Origin: JALYZC01 sp963725645
GTDB taxonomy: Bacteria > Actinomycetota > Thermoleophilia > Solirubrobacterales > Solirubrobacteraceae
Length of the DNA stretch: 64,000 nt
NCBI GenBank assembly: GCA_963725645.1
Contig: CAVRZD010000006.1
Coordinates: forward strand, 372,001-436,000
Direction: 5' to 3'
Under the pieces are notes generated by a model. The model saw nothing but the letters and a program-made list of their open reading frames with translations. It ran no database searches and was not told the DNA's origin. Below are positions 51,639 to 64,000 of the stretch, one piece after another (within the stretch, counting starts at the first letter, position 1; every line of letters begins with the position of its first letter). The position numbers were made by a program, and so were the translations under genes.

Positions 51639-52367
51639 GTGGCCAGGCACAGCAGGCGCTATCTCGAGTCCCGCGAGCTGATCGACCGCGAGCGCGCGTA
51701 CGAGCCCGCGGAGGCGGTCGCGCTGATCAAGGCCGTGAAGACCACCAAGTTCGACGAGTCCGTCGAGCTGCACGTGCGCACCGGCCTCAACGTCCGCCAC
51801 GCCGACGAGCAGCTGCGCGGGACGATCGCGCTCCCGCATGGCCTCGGCAAGGACGTCTCGATCGCCGTGTTCGCCCAGGGCGACAAGGCGCGCGAGGCGG
51901 AGGAGGCCGGCGCCGACCACGTCGGCGGCGAGGATCTCGCCAAGCGCGTCGAGGAGGGCTTCACCGACTTCGACGTCGCGATCGCGACCCCGGACATGAT
52001 GCCGGTGGTCGGCAAACTCGGTCGGATCCTGGGACCCCAGGGCAAGATGCCCAACCCGAAGGTCGGGACGGTCACGATGGACATCCGCAAGGCGGTCGAG
52101 GAATCGAAGTCGGGCAAGGTCGAGTACCGCACCGACCGCACCGCGATCGTCCACATGGTGATCGGCAAGGCGAGCTTCGACGAGCGCCGCCTGCTCGAGA
52201 ACTACGCTGCGGTGCTCGACGAGCTGATCCGCGCCAAGCCGGCCGCCGCCAAGGGCCGCTACCTGCGCTCGATCACGCTGACCACCACCATGGGGCCGGG
52301 CGTGAAGGTGGACCCGGGCCGCACCCGCGATCTCGTCGCGGAGGCATCGGAGGCGGAGGCCGCCTAG
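51639..52367 (+). CDS. rplA: 50S ribosomal protein L1
   Basis: The 242 residues start at GTG 51639, 2 nt after rplK. The signature TPDMMPVVGKLGRILGPQGKMPNPKVGTVT and KSGKVEYRTDRTAIVHMVIGK are present. L1 forms the mobile stalk at the E site and in other bacteria represses the L11-L1 operon. A 142-nt leader separates it from rplJ. Confidence 0.98.
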   Translation: MARHSRRYLESRELIDRERAYEPAEAVALIKAVKTTKFDESVELHVRTGLNVRHADEQLRGTIALPHGLGKDVSIAVFAQGDKAREAEEAGADHVGGEDLAKRVEEGFTDFDVAIATPDMMPVVGKLGRILGPQGKMPNPKVGTVTMDIRKAVEESKSGKVEYRTDRTAIVHMVIGKASFDERRLLENYAAVLDELIRAKPAAAKGRYLRSITLTTTMGPGVKVDPGRTRDLVAEASEAEAA

Positions 52368-52468
52368 ACTTCCGGCACCACCAGCGACGCCCGAGACCCC
52401 CGGCGCGCCTCCGCGGAGGCGGGAAGTCCGGGACAGGCGGAGCGCGGCGGCTCGTCTCGAGCCCTTCC
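52368..52468 (+). ncRNA. Ribosomal protein L10 leader
   Basis: The 5' ACTTCC (52368-52373) pairs with GGAAGT (52422-52427), enclosing a perfect GCCTCC/GGAGGC hairpin, as in the L10(L12)4-binding leader RNA. It is followed directly by a terminator-like hairpin and rplJ. Autoregulation of rplJL by L10 is therefore likely. Confidence 0.7.
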
Positions 52469-52494
52469 ACGCCCGCCTGCGCGCGGGCGTTTTT
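52469..52494 (+). terminator. Attenuator-type hairpin before rplJ
   Basis: ACGCCCGC pairs with GCGGGCGT around a 6-nt loop, then TTTT. It ends only 15 nt before the rplJ ATG, so it can work as a transcription attenuator or sequester the ribosome-binding region. Confidence 0.8.
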
Positions 52495-52509
52495 CATGGA
52501 GACGACCGC

Positions 52510-53265
52510 ATGAACAAGGAACAGAAGACCGCCCTCGTCGATGAGATCGCCGGGCAGATCGAGGACGCCGACGCCGTCTTCGCCGTCGACTACCGCGGGA
52601 TCTCCGTGCCACAGGCCGCCGAGCTCCGCGCGAAGCTGCGCGACGCCGACGCCACCTTCCGGGTCGTCAAGAACTCGCTGACGGAGCGGGCCGCCGAGAA
52701 GGCCGGCGCCGAGACGATCCGCGCGCTGCTCGACGGGCCGACGGCGCTCACGTTCGTGCGCGGCGACGCCGCCCTGGCGGCCAAGGCGCTGGCCGACTTC
52801 GCCCGCGCCGCAGACGTGCTCGAGTTCAAGGGCGGCGTGATGGACGGCGCCGAGGTGAGCGTCGACGAGATCCGGGCGATCTCCAGGCTGCCGGCCCGCG
52901 AGGTGCTGCACGCGCAGCTCGTGGGGACCGCGGCGGCTCCGATCACCGGGCTCGTCCGCGGCCTCAACCAGCTGATCGCCGGCCTCGCGATGCAGCTCGG
53001 CCAGATCGCCGAGCAGGGCCTCGTGAGCGGCGAGGCCCCGGCCGAGGCGGCGCCGGAGCCCGAGCCCGCGTCGGAGCCCGAGCCCGAGCCCGCGCCGGCC
53101 GACGAGGCCGAGGCGCCGGCGGAGGACGCGCCGGCCGAGGCGGAGGCCGAGGACCAGCCGCCCGCGGAGGCCGAGGCCCCCGCCGAGGACGGCGACGAGA
53201 CTGCAAGCGAAGCGGATGCCCCCGCGGCGGCCGCCGAGAACGACGACGACGCCGCGGAGGCGTAG
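52510..53265 (+). CDS. rplJ: 50S ribosomal protein L10 with acidic C-terminal extension
   Basis: The 251 residues start at ATG 52510 with GGAGA 7 nt upstream. The first 170 or so are normal L10 (KEQKTALVDEIAGQIEDADAVFAVDYRGISVPQAAELRAKLRD, TFRVVKNSLTERAAEKAG, and the C-terminal L12-binding helix). About 75 further residues are nearly all Ala, Pro, Glu and Asp, a disordered acidic tail that most L10 proteins lack. L10 anchors the L7/L12 stalk. Confidence 0.96.
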   Translation: MNKEQKTALVDEIAGQIEDADAVFAVDYRGISVPQAAELRAKLRDADATFRVVKNSLTERAAEKAGAETIRALLDGPTALTFVRGDAALAAKALADFARAADVLEFKGGVMDGAEVSVDEIRAISRLPAREVLHAQLVGTAAAPITGLVRGLNQLIAGLAMQLGQIAEQGLVSGEAPAEAAPEPEPASEPEPEPAPADEAEAPAEDAPAEAEAEDQPPAEAEAPAEDGDETASEADAPAAAAENDDDAAEA

Positions 53266-53277
53266 GAGGACCAAGAC

Positions 53278-53670
53278 ATGGCCACGAAGACGAAGGTGAC
53301 CACCGAGGAGTGGATCGAGGAGCTCAAGGGCATCTCGGTGCTCGAGCTGTCCGAGCGCGTGAAGGCGCTGGAGGAGGAGTTCGGCGTATCGGCGACCGCG
53401 GTCGCCGCCGCCGCACCCGCCGCGGCCGGCGCCGCCGACGGCGACGGCGCGGAAGCGGAGCAGTCGACGTTCGACGTCGTGCTGACCGGCGCCGGCGACA
53501 AGAAGATCCAGGTGATCAAGGTCGTGCGCGCGGCCACCGGTCTGGGCCTCAAGGAGGCCAAGGCGCTGGTGGACGACCTCAAGCCCGTCAAGGAGGGCGC
53601 GGAGAAGGAGGAGGCCGACAAGCTCAAGGCCGACCTCGAAGAGGCCGGCGCCTCCGTCGAGCTGAAGTAG
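53278..53670 (+). CDS. rplL: 50S ribosomal protein L7/L12
   Basis: The 130 residues have an N-terminal dimerisation helix pair (TTEEWIEELKGISVLELSERVKALEEEFGVSATA), an Ala-rich hinge, and the conserved C-domain (FDVVLTGAGDKKIQVIKVVRAATGLGLKEAKALVDDLKPVKEGAEKEEADKLKADLEEAGASVEL). The C-domain recruits translation GTPases. It is 12 nt after rplJ. Confidence 0.97.
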   Translation: MATKTKVTTEEWIEELKGISVLELSERVKALEEEFGVSATAVAAAAPAAAGAADGDGAEAEQSTFDVVLTGAGDKKIQVIKVVRAATGLGLKEAKALVDDLKPVKEGAEKEEADKLKADLEEAGASVELK

Positions 53671-53869
53671 CCGGCCTCACCGCCTCACCGCATCACCGTA
53701 AGACAGCGCCCGCTCGGCGGTTGTTCAGGCGTCACTCCACTCGCGAGAAGGACCGAAGGTGACCACTTGAACGCCGTCGACAGCGCATGCTCGCCCCGAC
53801 ACGACTCCATGGACGGCCCCGGCGGCGCTGGGCTGGTCGGACGTCGGGTCACGGAGTAATCTCGTCGGC

Positions 53870-55474
53870 ATGGCAGCCACGAGCGCGCCGGTTGGCGCGG
53901 CCGCCGGGCAGGAGCGGGCCGACAGCGCGGAGGAGGCGCGGCTCGCGCACGCCGCCGCGGCCGGCGACGGCACCGCCTTCGCGACGCTCTACGAACGGTA
54001 CGAGAGCCGGATCTTCAACTTCTGCCACCGGCTGCTGGGCTCGCCCGACGATGCGGCCGACGCGACCCAGGAGGCCTTCCTCAAGGTGCTTCAGCGCCTG
54101 CCGAAGCTCGAGGGGCGCGAGCTCAACTTCTCGGCCTACCTGTTCACCGCGGCCCGCAACGCGTCCTACGACATGATCGGCAAGCGCAAGCGCGCCGAGC
54201 CGACCGAGGACGTGCCCGAGCCGAGCGCCGGGCAGGAGCCGGGCGACCTCTACGTCGACCCCGAGCGCGCCGCGATGCTGACCTCGCTGCAGGACGACGT
54301 GCGCGAGGCCAACGGGCGCCTGCCCGAGCGCCAGCGCGAGGTCCTCGCGCTGCGCGAGCTCGAGGAGCTCTCCTACGACGAGATCGCCGAGATCATGGAC
54401 ATGAACCGCAACTCGGTGGCCCAGCTCATCTCGCGCGCGAGGATCAAGCTCCGCGACGAGCTCCGCGGCACGGCACTCGCGTCGATCGCCGCCGCCTCGC
54501 CGGACTGCGAGCGCGCGCTGCCGTTGATCGCGATGCGCCAGGACCGGCAGCTCGAGGACGCCGGGGATCGCGCCTGGCTGGCCGAGCACCTCGCCGCCTG
54601 CGATACCTGCCGCGCGACGCAGGAGGCGGTTCAGGAGGCCGGGATCTCCTACCGCGCATGGCTGCCGATCCTGCCGGCGGCCTGGCTGTGGCACGCGACC
54701 GCCGCCAAGGCGGCGGAGCTCGTGGGCGCCGACTGGAGCGACATAGCGCGCGAGCACCCGCGTGACGCGAACGGCCACGGCGACGGCGGGGCGGGGAACG
54801 GCGCCGGCAACAGCGCCGACGGCACGGGCGGCCAGGGCGGGATCGGCGGCGCCGCGGCCGCCACGGCGACGCTGCCGGCGGTGCAGGACGATCCGCTCGA
54901 GTCCGTCGACGAGGCGGCCCGGCAGCGCCGGCTGTTGGCCGGCGGACTGGTGTCGCTGTTCCTGCTGCTCGGCTTCTCGACCGCGGTCGCGATCGGCACG
55001 GACCGCGCACCGCAGCGGCTCTTCGACACCACCGGCGGCGCGAGCTTCTCGACGCCGCCGCCGCCGGTCGGCGCGGCCGCGGGCGGCGGCGCGGCTCCGA
55101 GCGCGCTGAAGAAGAAGGCGAAGACCAAGCAGCTCCACGGCAACATCGTGCCGTTGTCCAGCTCGACGCCGACCTCGACGGGCGACCAGAACACGAGCAC
55201 CGGGACGACCACGACCGGCACGCCCCACCGGCGCACCAACAACAGGCCGAACGGCAACTCCGTTGGCGGCAACGAGAACGGCAGCACTTCGACGCCGACG
55301 ACCAGCACGCCGGCGGCGCCCGCCACGCCGGTGACGCCGACGCCGCCCGCCGGCGGCACCCCGTCGGGCGGCAGCCCGCCCAGCGGCGCGGGCGGAACGC
55401 CGCCCACGACGACCGGCGGTGGCACCCCCCCGCCGCGCTGTCCGCCGGCCAGCACCCGGCCTCCGGGCTGCTGA
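53870..55474 (+). CDS. ECF-like sigma factor fused to zinc-finger anti-sigma-like and membrane segments
   Basis: The 534 residues are in four parts. Residues 25-200 are an ECF sigma: region 2 (YERYESRIFNFCHRLLGSPDDAADATQEAFLKV) and region 4 (LPERQREVLALRELEELSYDEIAEIMDMNRNSVAQLISRARIKLRDEL). Residues 210-250 form a zinc finger typical of anti-sigma factors (Cys213, His240, Cys244, Cys247). A membrane helix covers 355-376. A long Thr/Pro/Gly-rich outer tail follows, ending in Cys. A sigma and its membrane-bound brake thus seem to be one polypeptide. The gene is inserted between rplL and rpoB. Confidence 0.88.
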   Translation: MAATSAPVGAAAGQERADSAEEARLAHAAAAGDGTAFATLYERYESRIFNFCHRLLGSPDDAADATQEAFLKVLQRLPKLEGRELNFSAYLFTAARNASYDMIGKRKRAEPTEDVPEPSAGQEPGDLYVDPERAAMLTSLQDDVREANGRLPERQREVLALRELEELSYDEIAEIMDMNRNSVAQLISRARIKLRDELRGTALASIAAASPDCERALPLIAMRQDRQLEDAGDRAWLAEHLAACDTCRATQEAVQEAGISYRAWLPILPAAWLWHATAAKAAELVGADWSDIAREHPRDANGHGDGGAGNGAGNSADGTGGQGGIGGAAAATATLPAVQDDPLESVDEAARQRRLLAGGLVSLFLLLGFSTAVAIGTDRAPQRLFDTTGGASFSTPPPPVGAAAGGGAAPSALKKKAKTKQLHGNIVPLSSSTPTSTGDQNTSTGTTTTGTPHRRTNNRPNGNSVGGNENGSTSTPTTSTPAAPATPVTPTPPAGGTPSGGSPPSGAGGTPPTTTGGGTPPPRCPPASTRPPGC

Positions 55475-55703
55475 GCTGGCGACTGGCGAGCAGGCCGAAT
55501 CGCCGCTACACTCCGCGACGATCGGCCGATAGTCGAAGCCGCTCCAATCAACGGCACCGCGCCACATACGCGGTGACCCGGGGCGGGGTCCGTGAGAGCC
55601 GGTCGCCCACGCATGGGGGGCAGTAGCCTGCTGTGCTATTTTCGTTGGTCGCGCTTTTCGGCGCACCACCGCCTGTCCGCCCTCGACTGTCCGAGGAGTC
55701 TTC

Positions 55704-59294
<3,591 letters not shown>

Positions 59295-59353
59295 CGGCCC
59301 GCGCCCTCAGAACCAAGACCTAAGAGCCAAGACCCGAGAACGAAGGACTTTCC

Positions 59354-63675
<4,322 letters not shown>

Positions 63676-63679
<4 letters not shown>

Positions 63680-64000
63680 GCGCGAGTGCCGGTCGCCAGG
63701 GCTCGCGCCCAGCGCTCGAGCTCGGCGACGTGCTCGGCGGTGATGCCGGTCGTCGACTCCGCCGTCAGCAGGAGCGTGGGCCCCGGACGCCGCCGGGCCC
63801 ACTCCCGGCAGCCGTCGTGGTCGTCGTCGATCCACGCAAGCGGCCGGCGCGGCCCCGCGTGCGCCTCGATCGCGTCGAGCTTCCAGTGGCGCTCCGCCCA
63901 TCCCGGGGCGCCGGCGAAGACGAGGTGGGGAAGGGGGCCCGGCAGGCCCAGCGCCGCGGGCAGGTACTCGTTGGCGCGCTCCTCCCAGCCGGTGCACCAG
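63676..64000 (-). CDS. HAD-like hypothetical protein, 5' end outside window
   Basis: The last 107 codons are visible, reading WCTGWEERANEYLPAALGLPGPLPHLVFAG, ERHWKLDAIEAHAGPRRPLAWIDDDHDGCREWARRRPGPTLLLTAESTTGITAEHVAELERWARAL. The WIDDDHD segment matches HAD motif IV (acidic pair) and the Lys in HWKLDAI motif III. Such small actinobacterial HAD proteins are of unknown specificity. The stop codon overlaps the rpoC stop region. Confidence 0.75.

Overview
The window is high-GC, gene-dense chromosomal DNA from an actinobacterium. It most resembles the Thermoleophilia (Solirubrobacterales: Conexibacter/Solirubrobacter-like). The reasons are an actinobacterial rpmG-secE-nusG-rplKA-rplJL-rpoBC block, many GTG/TTG starts, a c-di-AMP riboswitch upstream of a cell-wall peptidase, and an expanded family of NTF2/SnoaL-like proteins beginning MSQENVE, which I associate from memory with this class.

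Layout. 1-10.3 kb is core chromosome: a truncated PhoD-like phosphatase, a lipoprotein, FAH-family hydrolase, ClpP, an ABC exporter operon with an esterase between ATPase and permease, a sulfite-oxidase-fold enzyme, PgsA, FolE2, a principal-type sigma-70 and a DivIVA-like coiled coil. 10.5-21.8 kb holds tRNA-Tyr, a cupin, a WS/DGAT acyltransferase, a TreT-like glycosyltransferase, AdhE, an aspartyl hydroxylase, a penicillin-acylase-family Ntn hydrolase and two small membrane proteins.

21.87-37.39 kb is an accessory island. Its left edge is a tRNA-Thr gene and its right edge is a second copy of the 3' half of that tRNA. It carries intact and broken NTF2-like genes, an MMPL transporter, an agmatinase-family gene, a GNAT, a secreted YWTD-propeller protein, a GGDEF protein and secreted collagen-like proteins. 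An exact 18-bp box (GATACTGGGCGGGCGATG) sits at the start of the NTF2-like genes and also in front of the collagen-like genes: seven exact copies and two variants in 16 kb. It looks like a -10 element fused to a leaderless start codon. Several genes here have single-base frameshifts. I saw no integrase.

37.4-49.8 kb returns to chromosome: a third collagen-like gene, a RibD/DHFR-like pseudogene, an HD-GYP phosphodiesterase, a c-di-AMP riboswitch with an M23 peptidase, DUF2127 and DMT membrane proteins, a second esterase, a DUF2156 protein, a two-component system and an MFS transporter. 49.96-63.7 kb is the transcription/translation block, with an L10 leader/attenuator. A sigma factor fused to a zinc finger and membrane anchor is inserted between rplL and rpoB. 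RpoB has several changes in its rifampicin region and RpoC has an extra segment. The window ends inside a HAD-like gene on the minus strand.
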